A program made the translations under genes and the position numbers. From Macrolepiota albuminosa (taxonomy: Eukaryota; Basidiomycota; Agaricomycetes; Agaricales; Agaricaceae): a DNA stretch of 64,000 nt. The notes beneath the pieces are model-generated. The model did no database searches. It saw only the letters and a list, made by a program, of their open reading frames with translations, and was not told where the DNA came from. Where the stretch lies: contig JAMWFC010000054.1 of NCBI GenBank assembly GCA_027475525.1, forward strand, positions 620,001 through 684,000, written 5' to 3'. Below are positions 1-9,809 of this stretch, piece by piece (the stretch's first letter is position 1; each line of letters starts with the position of its first letter).

Positions 1-2390
1 AAAATATACTAATAATCATTTTCTTAATAATTAGTTCCAATTTATCAAATCATCCAAGGGCCTCTTCATTCACATGATGATAATATAAATCATCTATGTT
101 TAATGTGCCATATGTGGGATGGCCACTTTACTGAAGTTATCAACGAACCATCATGTGAACCCAACTGCAGAAACTCCTGCTTTCAAAACATGCCTACATC
201 TCACCCATTCTGTGAAGCAGCATCATTGTCATTTTCAATCACTTCGGATAGCCCATTATCAATGCATGAATCATCAGATATCGGAACTTCTTCATTTATA
301 TCTTTTGCTACTACGATATCTTCAACAGCAGCAATCCTATCTTCTTTAGCCAATCCTCCTTTCACTTTGCCATCTGAGTCTTTGATAGCTTCTATACTCT
401 CTGATATTGCACTGGATACCACTTTTTCTGCTACACCATCCAGCATTGGCAACATCCCTGCACCATCTACCATTGCATCCTCCAACTTCATTAATGATGC
501 TGATTTTGGACAATTTCTCCTCTTTGATGATGAAAGGGAGCAGGACTTTGTCGGACCACTAGCTTCTGAAGAGGAATTCTTGTTGAGAGCTCCTACAGAG
601 GCCAAAGCTGGAGAAGCGCTATTCAATGCTATTCATGCATCTCTCAACTCTCAGCCAGTGCTAGCTATTTCTGACACTGTTATCAAAAACTGTTCAATAT
701 CAGCTTTACTCAATTGCAGATTAAATATCGAAATATAAGCCGATTTTGAACATGTATCTATTATAAATTGTTTACATAGTTTCTCTTTTAGTGGATAAGC
801 CATTGGTCAAGGCCCTGAACAGTCTGCATAGGCAAGCATGATTGAATTCATGGTCAAACAATTTCCCCACTGGCACCCTGTATCTGGCAATTATTTTTCA
901 CTTTGATTGCAAGACTTTCCTTGGTCCACAGACAATTTTCCCTCATCAAAACTTATGGCTTTATTATTGCTTTATCCCTGCTGCAAAAATACTCATGTCT
1001 TCCAGTGTCTCCTCATATTCTTTCGCTGCTTCTCTATGATTTCTCAGCATCTGTCAATGACCAACTAGTTTCCCTCATGTCTCCAGCCGCTTTCAAACAA
1101 TTATAAACCTGGCCTCCTACCAATATCAAAAATTTAAAAACAACAGAAGAACCGATGATTATGTTGATAGATTATCTGAACCTAGAGGTGCGAGTCATGT
1201 TTTTTTCTAAAGTATTGAATCTCATTATGTTTTAGCTTTCTTTTGTTCAAAGCATATGTAGAAATCAACAGGCTCAACCAATTGTCGATCGAATTGCTAA
1301 TCAACTACGAAACTCTCTTTTATTCGGCATTTCCAACACTCTTCAAGATTTGAAATGCCATCCAGTTTTTGTTGCTGCTCAACAAGGCTTTGATCAGGTC
1401 TTTCCTAGTAGCTCTAAGACGAAAATGGTGAAAATAGTACTGATCATAATTTCGAATATTTTCTGATGCAATTTTTTCTAGTTTTTCCAGGATATATATA
1501 TCACTATATCTATCTGTAGATATATGCACTCCATTTTTCTTGTACATGACCCTAATTAAGTCATCGCACTCCTCACCATATTGCCCTCAGTTGGTCCAAT
1601 CTCAAGTGAAATGGAGGTTGTTCAAGGCCTGTTTTTACGATCTGTTTTAAGATTTCTCCTAGGGTTTGGTATTCCTGATGATAATACGGCCCATCCTTCA
1701 GATTCTCCATCAGCTATTGATATCACTCATAGAAGTCAATGCTTGTTAACTACGATGACAGGCACTCCTCACATCCAATCATCCAATATCAAGCTTTATG
1801 TATGTCTTTCTTGGCTGTTTTTTAAATATCCTGACGTCTCTCTTTCTTAGTTTCAATTTCCTCAGACTGTAGCTCATGATTATTCTAAACAAGATTATGA
1901 AGCAAGTTCATGATTGTGATAGTACATTTCACAAAAATTGATATTATTTTCTTTAGATTTGTGTGATCCATGTGTGTACTACGACAATGGAGATTGTTCT
2001 GACAGATGGGGTTCAAAGTTTATTGAATGAAGATTATCTCGCTCTGCCAAATCATGTTGCAACTCCATTTGATAAGTGGTTTTACTGGCTCCTTGGTGCC
2101 AATTATAATTCTGTCTAGAAACATGTAAACTATTTAGCTAAATATGTAGCAGAAATCAATGTTATCAATTCAAAAGTCGTTCTCCACCAGTCCACATCTT
2201 GATCGTCTCCAAGCCCCAACGGCGCAACCTTCTCTTCTCCAAGCTTCTCCACCCTCACATCAAGGTCTTTTCAACCTGGCATGGTTTGTCAACAACAACA
2301 GCAGCGGCACTGGCCATTACTCACCATACACAATCTCATTTCCGATGTCTGCATCTGGTGACCCAACCCAGGCTGCCTGGCGGCTTGGTC
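1..2390. other. AT-rich region without a recognisable gene
   Basis: No protein family is recognised here. Open frames up to about 210 codons occur (for example 103-738 on the plus strand and 201-626 on the minus strand) but overlap each other antisense, are rich in Ser/Thr/Ala, and show no motif. A Ser/Pro-rich frame around 2160-2400 could be the low-complexity N-terminal part of the LOV/PAS relic that follows. Given the transposon-related sequence further right, decayed mobile-element DNA is a reasonable guess, but nothing proves it. Confidence 0.4.
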
Positions 2391-3109
2391 TGTGCCCCGT
2401 CTCCACTGGGGCTGCACATGTACTCTGCCTTTGGCTTTGACGTGCTGTCTATCCTGGCCCATGTGGCATCTCACACCAATGCCTGGATTGTCCTTGGACC
2501 TGTGGACATGTTGTGCTCATTTGTCATCATCGATATGCAGCGGCACGATCAGCCCATTGTCTACTGCTTGCCCACGTTCTGTCGTCTGACCGGGTATTCG
2601 GAACATGAAGTCCTTGGGCGCAACTGCTGTTTCCTCCAGGCACCGCCCAGCTCTGGCCCAGTGCAAACAGGCAAGTCACACTGGTTCACGAGCCAGGCCA
2701 GTGTAGACACAATGCGCAAAGCCTTAATTGCAAACAAGGAAGTCCAGACAAGCATTGCGCTCTATATCTGACCTCGCCTCATCCCCACCATCACCAGCAG
2801 CATGCAAAACTCATTGATGTCCTCTTCCGCGTACGCACCGCTGCTGGATCTTACGTCTGGGTCGAGGCTTGTGGTCGTTCCATGTCGAATCTGGAAAAGG
2901 TCACGAGGCAATCGTCCTTTTTGCCCATGCAAGATGCATGCCTCACATATGCTGAGGTGATCTTCTTCCTCCCCTTTGAGTCCTCTACAGCGCCAACTCT
3001 ACTCGAGAGTGTTGGGCCCAGCTTTCCGGTCTGGGCAAGGCTGCAGGTGCCATTGTGTCTATTGGCAACTGTAAGGGCGACCTCTAGAGGCTGTGGCTCA
3101 GTCACACAG

Positions 3110-3193
3110 CTGGCAGAGGGAGATCCAAAGTATATTAGAATATATACTGACAATATCAAGGTAGCTACTCACCTGGCAGAGGGAGATCCAAAG
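3110..3193 (+). repeat. Short direct repeat inside the LOV/PAS relic
   Basis: A 21-bp sequence (core TGGCAGAGGGAGATCC) occurs at 3110-3130 and again at 3173-3193, 63 bp apart. It lies where the WC-1-like reading frame is lost between its second and third PAS parts, so it may mark a local duplication or insertion scar. Confidence 0.7.
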
Positions 3194-3479
3194 AGAACAA
3201 GTCTGGGGATTCCCTATGCCAGGTTGGACGCTTCTGGGGCCTCTGAAGCATGGGAAACAACTGTACAGTACAACAAAACCTTAAAAACTCGAAAATTGAC
3301 TAACCAAACAAGTGTGCAAACAAGGGAGGAAAACTCCGGACTTTAGAAGTCAGAAAGGCAAACTCCAGCTTATCTAAGCAGCCTGGAGCGGTGCTGAAGG
3401 GCCCACACTTGTCTGAGTGATAGCTAAAGAACCAGAGCACCTCAAAGGTTGAGAATAGTACTAACAGATAGTGTTGGAA

Positions 3480-3575
3480 AAGTAGTAACAGCAAAATGAG
3501 AGAATGATAGAAGAAATAAGGAAGTGAATGAAAGGAGAGTGAAGGAATAAAGAGTGAAAGAAGAAAGGAATGGGG
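3480..3575 (+). repeat. Purine-rich low-complexity stretch
   Basis: A run of almost pure A/G with GAAA, GAAG and AATG units immediately precedes the open 3' part of the LOV/PAS relic. It could not be part of a conserved PAS domain and reads as simple-sequence DNA. Confidence 0.55.
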
Positions 3576-4306
3576 AGTCCCCTGACAGCAACGGCATTGA
3601 GGCTATATTCAGCTGTGCCGCTGCTGACATTCTAGGCAGGAAGATCAGTATGCTTGTTGTTGACAAGGATCGGGACAGGGTTGAGGCTGTCTTGAGAGCC
3701 ATCGAGGACCACACAGATCCCAGAATTGTGCTTTTTGCCAGAGTGAGGATAGATGATGGCAAGGTCATTAGAGTTCGACTGGTGTTCTACCCCTCGTGCT
3801 CTGATGGTGAGGATGCCAATGAAATGGACATGTTGGGTATTGTGCCACCTATCATGTTGTTGCATATTGTGCGGGGAGAAGGCATCAATAACCTCTTAGT
3901 CCCTGACGGCCAGCACCTGCACGATCCAGAGGAAAATGTCTTTGCAGAGCTTGGGATGCACAGGGGGTCTAGCTGGCAGTACAAGTTGCAGCAGCTGAGG
4001 TTCCGCAATATGAGGTTGAGGGAGGAGGTCAGAGCGCTTGAGAGGGAGGTTAGAATGTACGAGAGTTGTGAGGAGACACCTGGTCCTGAGGTGCTCGTAG
4101 AACCTGATGGTACTGCGACGACCAAAGCGGGCAATTCTTACCCACAATATGCAAGCACAGATATTAACATTGCCAGAAATATAATGTCTAGTGTTGAACA
4201 GGAACTGTACGGATACAATATGCTGCCAGAGATGGAGCAGCATGCAAATTATATGGCGGCGCTTGAGCAATATGCCCCAGATGGGGCAGCAGCGTACAAG
4301 AGGTGA

Positions 4307-4605
4307 GCATGGGTAGATACAGGGATGGCAATGGATATGTTGGTGGCGTCAGCATTGACGTCAGCCTATGGGCTCCTGTACAATTACACCAAGCACCAAC
4401 CACTGTTCTACGTTGCACACGTCCATCACCATCATACTCACTGTTCTCAGGATGAATGGCTTATGGGACAGGCACACATTCAGGCTCAGACACATACTCA
4501 GACTCAAGCTCAAGCTCTGTATGTGCCGCAGCCAATCCCCATTTGCCGTTGGAGTTGTTCAGTTCTGTTTCTCACATAGTGCGTTCTACTCTGTATATGT
4601 TATTG
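4307..4605. other. No gene seen; degenerate CA/CT-rich repeats
   Basis: Between the LOV/PAS relic and the nucleoporin-like piece there is only low-complexity sequence such as repeated CAGACTCA/CAAGCTCAAG units near 4480-4520. No conserved reading frame is visible on either strand. Confidence 0.45.
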
Positions 4606-4609
4606 GCAT

Positions 4610-5062
4610 TCATGTGCATTTGTGCACAGCAGTGAGGATGTCGAGGATTGTTACGCTAATTTGTAGAGAAGAGGCGGTGACAGTAACGGTACCCCAGGTG
4701 CTAATGTGCGGAAGGTGGAGAACATGAAGAGGAGGTGTAGTTGCATGCTGGTGTAGATCGTGGGCAGACATTGTGACTGTATTGGTCAAAACAGGATTCC
4801 GTTGGAGTAACAACATGAAAGTAAAAAGAGGTGTGAATGACCGAAGGACATGTAATCGTTTGGAATAATAGAATGGTGTGATGGCCTTGACTAGTTCTTC
4901 AACCATATCCTCAGCCTTGAAAGGTAGACCCTTGTTATAAAGGAAAGACCATAGAAGGACAAATGCCTGGACTTGGTCAATATCAAGATTTTTGCTAACG
5001 GCGAAGATGAACTCCTTGTTGGGCTCCTCTATCTTTACAATGACACCATCTGCAAGGGTAGC
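4610..5062 (-). pseudogene. Possible Nup188/Nup192-type nucleoporin fragment
   Basis: Read on the minus strand, an open stretch begins after a 3' splice-site-like TTGCAG and contains PNKEFIFAVS, LDIDQVQAFVLL, WSFLYNKGLP and LVKAITPFYYSKR. This resembles the N-terminal alpha-solenoid of large scaffold nucleoporins (Nup188/Nup192 group) of basidiomycetes as I remember them; the match is from memory and is tentative. Such proteins exceed 1,500 residues, so this is at most a short fragment of one or two exons. It abuts the Cdc16 fragment directly, on the same strand, which suggests a chimeric arrangement of two unrelated host-gene pieces. Confidence 0.35.
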
Positions 5063-5376
5063 AGAGCCATCACACCCATTTCATTTACAAGCAAAGGGTC
5101 ACCATCACATATAGAATTAGCGGCATTCAAAGCCTCGTCTGCCAAAACGTGGTTGGAGAGCATGATATTCTCCATTCCAATGAACATCAATGGAAGATGT
5201 GATCTGTTGGTTCATCACCATGTGCGAGCTGATAGTTATAAGCTACATACCCAGTGAACATCCATGTGCAAGTAGAATAAGCAGTGACTGCATGGTCGTG
5301 TTCTCCCTCAAGGGTGAACGTGTGTGCAAAGGCAATCCATGCAGGACCAAATCGAGAATCCATGAGAGATGTTTTG

Positions 5377-5424
5377 CTATATGATAAAATTAACAAGGAC
5401 ACGTGCTAAAAAAAAGATCCTGAC
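5377..5424 (-). other. Retained intron of the Cdc16 fragment
   Basis: Splicing TATTTCAG to CAAAACATCT across this 48-nt GT...AG segment restores the TPR sequence QYFSKTSLMDSRFG in one frame. Confidence 0.75.
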
Positions 5425-5628
5425 CTGAAATACTGGCGGGCCTGTGTCCATTTCCCACTACTGAGATACCACACCCCAACCGCATACCAACTCATAGGGT
5501 TTTCTGGCTCTTGGTTGACCATTTCGTAGGCAAGAATGAACAATTTTGAGTGTAGGTGTGAAAGATGGAACATGCATGCTATATGCAATGGCATGGTTGC
5601 ATTATGGATTGAAACCAATCCCAGAATC

Positions 5629-5677
5629 CTGGCAACATCAATAAGACTCAATGCGCATGACAAGAATGGTGACACAC
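5629..5677 (-). other. Retained intron of the Cdc16 fragment
   Basis: Removing this 49-nt segment (donor GTGTGT, acceptor CCAG) joins FVITSQ to ILGLVSIHNATMPL in frame, as expected for the TPR region of Cdc16. Confidence 0.7.
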
Positions 5678-5949
5678 TGAGACGTGATCACAAAGCAGTC
5701 TGCCCATCTGAAATTTGCATAGAGAGCATCAGCCTTCATAGTAACATCTGCTTTCACAGTCGCAATCTGAGCATCAGACGACGCCATCTGTGAGTTGAAC
5801 AACCTTGCAAGCAGGCTTCTATTGTTCTCGTTCACAGAGGTAGACATACAAATTCCTTCTATAGGGAGGAGAGACTCGGATGGCAAACTGGGATTGGGCT
5901 TGGGTTTTGGCAAATCATGAATGGACGCTGAGCTTGCACCCAAAGGGAG

Positions 5950-7040
5950 AGGCCTACAATGAGTTGATGGGGAACCCGGAAAGGTGTCTCAGGAATAGAA
6001 AGATTGAAGCATTAGGATTTCATCTTCTTCACCTTTGAAAGGGTCCATGTCGCTGCTGATATGAGAAGAGAGCATCCAACTTGACTCTGAAACAAGCACA
6101 CTATTTTGACGACTTTCTGAGTCACGGGCGATGCAAGAAAGGCTTTTGCGTTGGTTGAAATGGCCATCTAATCCTCTCACATTAGCTATGACATGATGGA
6201 CAGGTAGACAATATCCACACTTTGAGAGTACTCTGCATGGATTCCGATTTGCATACGTCCCCTCCCACAGCCAAGCTAATGTGGTTCACGATCTTTACAG
6301 TTGCTCCTGCCAGAGGATTCCAGTGTATTGTCAAAACGGCAACAAGCTGGATATGATTGGATGCAAAGCGGCAGAGGAGTTTCATGGCAAGAATCTCGCA
6401 GAGAGTTGCCCACAAGAACATGATGCCAGTGGTGGAAAGATCCTGCTCACACTATGACAGGAAGTATAAATGCACAATAAGACATGCATACACAACTGTC
6501 ATGTTATCGAGACGAGCATATTTAAGTACAATCAGGCGGACTATACTGAAGTTGATGTCTGATGCTGTAAGCTTGCATAACACGGGTGATGACACGAGAT
6601 GTAGGAGTCTTGTCGAGCCATCTGTCAAGTAAACCGGGTCCTTTGGTGTCTTTTTAGTGGAGGTATGTACTTACAACTCACCTAAGTATAGTCCCAAGGA
6701 TAGTCCCAATGAGCTGTTTATGCAACTAAGCAGACACTTGAAGAGAGCCAAGAGTCAGTGTTGTCTGAGCTACAATGTACTTTGTTGCCCATGCACCAAG
6801 CAACCACAGCTGCAAGACCTCAATGCTACACTCAAAGACCATAGCAATGATAAATGCTGTGCCAGCAAACAAGAAAGGGATCAAGTGTTCATCAGAGATT
6901 AATGTTTTCAGCAAGAGACACTGCTGTCCAATAATACATAGGAGTGTGACATGTCATGTCATGTGGAGCGTGTTTTGTCCTAGCTCAAGACACGTCAATT
7001 TGATTTTTTGAGCTTTTGAATTTTCATCTACACTAGCATC
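5950..7040. other. No identified gene; possible further gene fragments
   Basis: Short frames only. On the minus strand at 6182-6421 a hydrophobic frame (KLLCRFASNHIQLVAVL) and at 6726-6914 another (IPFLFAGTAFIIAMVFE) look like membrane-protein pieces, but I cannot name a family. They would fit the pattern of scattered host-gene fragments to the left and right. Confidence 0.35.
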
Positions 7041-7044
7041 ATAT

Positions 7045-9801
7045 ATGGAAAACATCCACATACCATCTAGCATAGTTTCTGACATTCTCAATGAGCTCGA
7101 TCTAGTCTTGAAAGCTCATCCTCTTCCTGGCTTAACTGCTCTTTGTCACATATTAGAAGATTCCACACTTCATATTGGGTCACCATTATTTATACCACCA
7201 GCTTCTCCTCAATGCATGACACCAGTGCTATCTGTCAGCCCTACACCTATGCTCCATAATAAACCATCTTCACATTCTGGACTTACAATTCGAATTCCAC
7301 CATTACATATGCGCTCTCATGCTATGGATGCTCTTGATGAAAATGATGGGACAGGAGACATAACCAAAAAAACAGGCAAGAGTAGAGGAGATGAAAGAAA
7401 GAAAGACAAGAAGAGAAAATTGGTTAATAGACTAGGTGGAATTCCATGTGATGATGAAGATGAATATTAAGAAGTATCTGAACCTGGAGCTAAAGCAACA
7501 AGGAGAAAACGTAAAAAATTGGCCAAAGAATCCACTTATTGGCAAGCAAATGGAAATCCTCCTCCTCTCACTGCCTTTGGTCAATGATTAATTTTCACTC
7601 TGTGTTCTGTCATATCAGAAGAGAATTCTAGCAAAGTGGAGAGTTTGGTTCAGCTGTTGATGAATCATAATCATCCTAGTAATAGGTCAGCTTTCTCTTC
7701 TTTGAAAGATCCTTTTCAGTCTCTCAAACATTCAATAGGCCAGCTTCCTCTTCTTTGAAAGATCCTTTTCAGTCTCTCAAACATTTTGCTACTCTTTGTC
7801 ATGAGCTTGAAAATGACACCAGGCTTAATGACTTTAAACTCATGCTTTCTCTATTGCAACTCTCACTTTTTATTAATATGTGAGTATTTTTGTCTTCTTT
7901 ATTCTTTGCATATTAATTTTTTTGTGACTTTAGTATACAAAAATCTGCCAAGGAAAAAGTAGGATTAGCATATATGGCAGCAAAAATTGGGGTCAATGCT
8001 GACAAGTTAAGAGACTGGCATTCTCAAGGAACTCGTATAGCTTATTTGGTGGCTGCTGGTATGTATCTTTTTATTGTCTTTATATGTTCAATTTATAAGA
8101 TGGTTTTTTAAATACTCCTTTTGTTATGCTGGTCATTGCAGCTCTGACTATGAGAGTTGTTTTGACAAGAAGAAAATATAGTACTAATCAAGATATTGAA
8201 AGCATTGCTTTTTACCTCAGATCCCCTAAAGGTGAGATTCTTTAATTGTTCAATAACAAAATTGTATGCTTATTTGGCAGATGATGAAATTGGAGGATTC
8301 ATTCAAAGAGGACTTTTGCCTATGATCAAGAAACTTCACAAAACTATGATTCCAGGATTTTCCTTCTCATTTTTCACCTCTTTGAACAAAATTGAAACCT
8401 TTTCTGCCTATGAAACCAGTATGAATTCTCTTGATAAACTCTTTGACTCTTTACATGTCAAGTGAGTGCAATATATTAGTTCCTTAAATATTTTCTAATT
8501 TTATTCTTATTCTTAAGTTATTTTGTTCTGCCTTGTCACTCAGATTCTTGGCTTTTAAAGCCACAAGAAAATACTGTTGAACCATCAATGATTTCTCCAA
8601 TTGCAGACTGCTTCACTATCAGCATGGGTTATTCAATTTCTTGCCTGCCTTGTCCAGTTTCAAAAGAAAATAAAAGTAGCTGGACAGAATCTCAGAGAAA
8701 AAAAGCATCAAAGGCATCTCATATTAACAGCCTGTATGACTTGAAAGCAGTGGTGAGTCATGGGTCAACTAGTCTCTCTTAGATTTTCTAATTAATTTTT
8801 ATCTCAGATCTCAAGCAAGCACTACAAAGAAGACTATATTTATATAGATTCATCTATTTGTGAAGGGTAAAGTTCTTTGTCTCTATCTTTAAAAAAACTT
8901 AATAATTTTTTTTGCAGAAAAACCTTGAAGATCCTAGATTCTCAACAACGGTTTACTGGCCTTCTCATCACTCACTTCAAGTCTATCTGCCAATCTTATA
9001 ATGAAGATTTTATACTCTTGCTCAAGTCTTTATATGAAGGAGAATTCTTTGAAGATAGATCAGACAGACCAGACTATGCTTTCCTTGCTCTTCATTATTC
9101 TTTTTATAATAGATACTTTGAAAAGGTAAGTTTATTTTTTTTTTGATTATTCATATACCAACTGACAGAAAACTTCATTTTAGGGTCACACAGCTCCTCA
9201 GGATATACATCCTCACTATATTCACAAAAACAGGACAATTGTAAATCACTCACAAAGGACTCCATATGAATCCCAAAATATGAGAGATGATCCTCAAGAA
9301 TATGACTTGTTAAAGACATTTCTTCAGAAAATTATCAGCTTTGTCAAGATTAATGTAAGTGTGTTATTATAATTAAAATTTGTATCAAGTTAATTTTTTG
9401 AATAGCTTGCCCATTATCTTCCAAAGAAGTATGATCAGCTTTGTGCCTATGTTGATGAACTCCCACTCAATGCAAACTGCCTTGCCTATCCTTTTAGAGG
9501 TCTAGTTGTCAATCTATATGTTTCTACTGCTGCTCATAAAGATGTGATTAATAAAATTCTCTGTGTAGTTATTCCTTTTGGCCATTTTCAGGGAGGAGAG
9601 TTATGTTTATATGAGCCTGGTCTGGTTATCAAATTGGCACCTACAGATTGCTTTATATTTCCTTCTTGTCATGTTACTCATTATAACATGCACTTTACAG
9701 GAGAAAGAGCATCTCTGGTATTACACTCTGATAAACAAAGTGATAATTGGCTTCAAGATAGAAATGGTTGGTCTATAGTTCATGTAGATGATAAATGGTG
9801 A
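7045..9801 (+). CDS. Fungal TET/JBP-family 2-oxoglutarate/Fe(II) dioxygenase (probably decaying)
   Basis: The C-terminal exon (about 9405-9801) holds a double-stranded beta-helix dioxygenase core: the HxD pair in TAAHKDV near 9533, the strand VVIPFGHFQGGELCLYEPG, the distal iron-ligand His in FPSCHVTHYNMHF, and the Arg for 2-oxoglutarate in GERASLVLHSDK. This arrangement matches the TET/JBP-like family that is greatly expanded in mushrooms and often carried by KDZ transposons; members oxidise 5-methylcytosine where tested. Upstream, exons with GT-AG introns follow: about 8280-8462, 8590-8757, 8917-9125 and 9183-9354 (introns begin GTGAG, GTAAG). The N-terminal part 7045-7470 is Ser/Pro and Lys rich with basic stretches and meets a stop at 7468-7470, after which the same frame continues about 40 codons. 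That stop and several uncertain joins suggest partial decay, but the catalytic residues are intact. No KDZ transposase is seen in the window. Confidence 0.7.
7681..7786 (+). repeat. Imperfect 53-bp tandem duplication
   Basis: Two copies of a 53-bp unit (starting AATAGGYCAGCTTYCTC) stand side by side with two or more mismatches. Because of its period and divergence it is distinct from the exact 77-bp duplications further right and is likely a genuine tandem duplication in the 5' half of the dioxygenase gene. Confidence 0.7.
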
Positions 9802-9809
9802 ATACTTGA

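Larger units (their letters stand above)
2400..4306 (+). pseudogene. White-collar-1-like LOV/PAS blue-light receptor, decayed
   Basis: WC-1 is a blue-light photoreceptor and transcription regulator; basidiomycete forms carry LOV and PAS domains but no GATA zinc finger. A LOV domain is readable at about 2480-2770, including the flavin-binding motif GRNCCFLQ (usual form GRNCRFLQ, with the photoactive Cys kept). The frame ends in a stop at 2769-2771. A PAS core piece (LIDVLFRVRT, YVWVEACGR) continues about 30 bases later in another frame, then ends prematurely after a large apparent deletion. A third PAS-like region and a coiled-coil segment (SSWQYKLQQLRF, NMRLREEVRALEREV) are open from 3554 to 4306. 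No zinc finger follows. Frame changes and missing middle segments argue for a pseudogene or captured fragment. Family identity is fairly sure; a functional product is unlikely. Confidence 0.75.
5040..5943 (-). pseudogene. APC/C subunit Cdc16 (Apc6/Cut9) TPR fragment with introns
   Basis: Cdc16 is a TPR scaffold subunit of the anaphase-promoting complex. On the minus strand consecutive exons read ALYANFRWADCFVITSQ, then LFILAYEMVNQEPENPMSWY and YLSSGKWTQARQYFS, then DSRFGPAWIAFAHTF and EGEHDHAVTAYSTC, then LMFIGMENIMLSNH and DPLLVNEMGVMA. Two introns can be placed exactly: 5629-5677 (49 nt, GT-AG) and 5377-5424 (48 nt, GT-AG), both joining in frame. The part covers only a few TPR units; Cdc16 normally has more than 600 residues. 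The frame breaks between ALNAANS-type TPR exons and upstream sequence, and the last exon runs straight into the nucleoporin-like piece. Retained introns indicate origin from genomic DNA rather than cDNA. It is a fragment, not a working gene. Confidence 0.75.
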
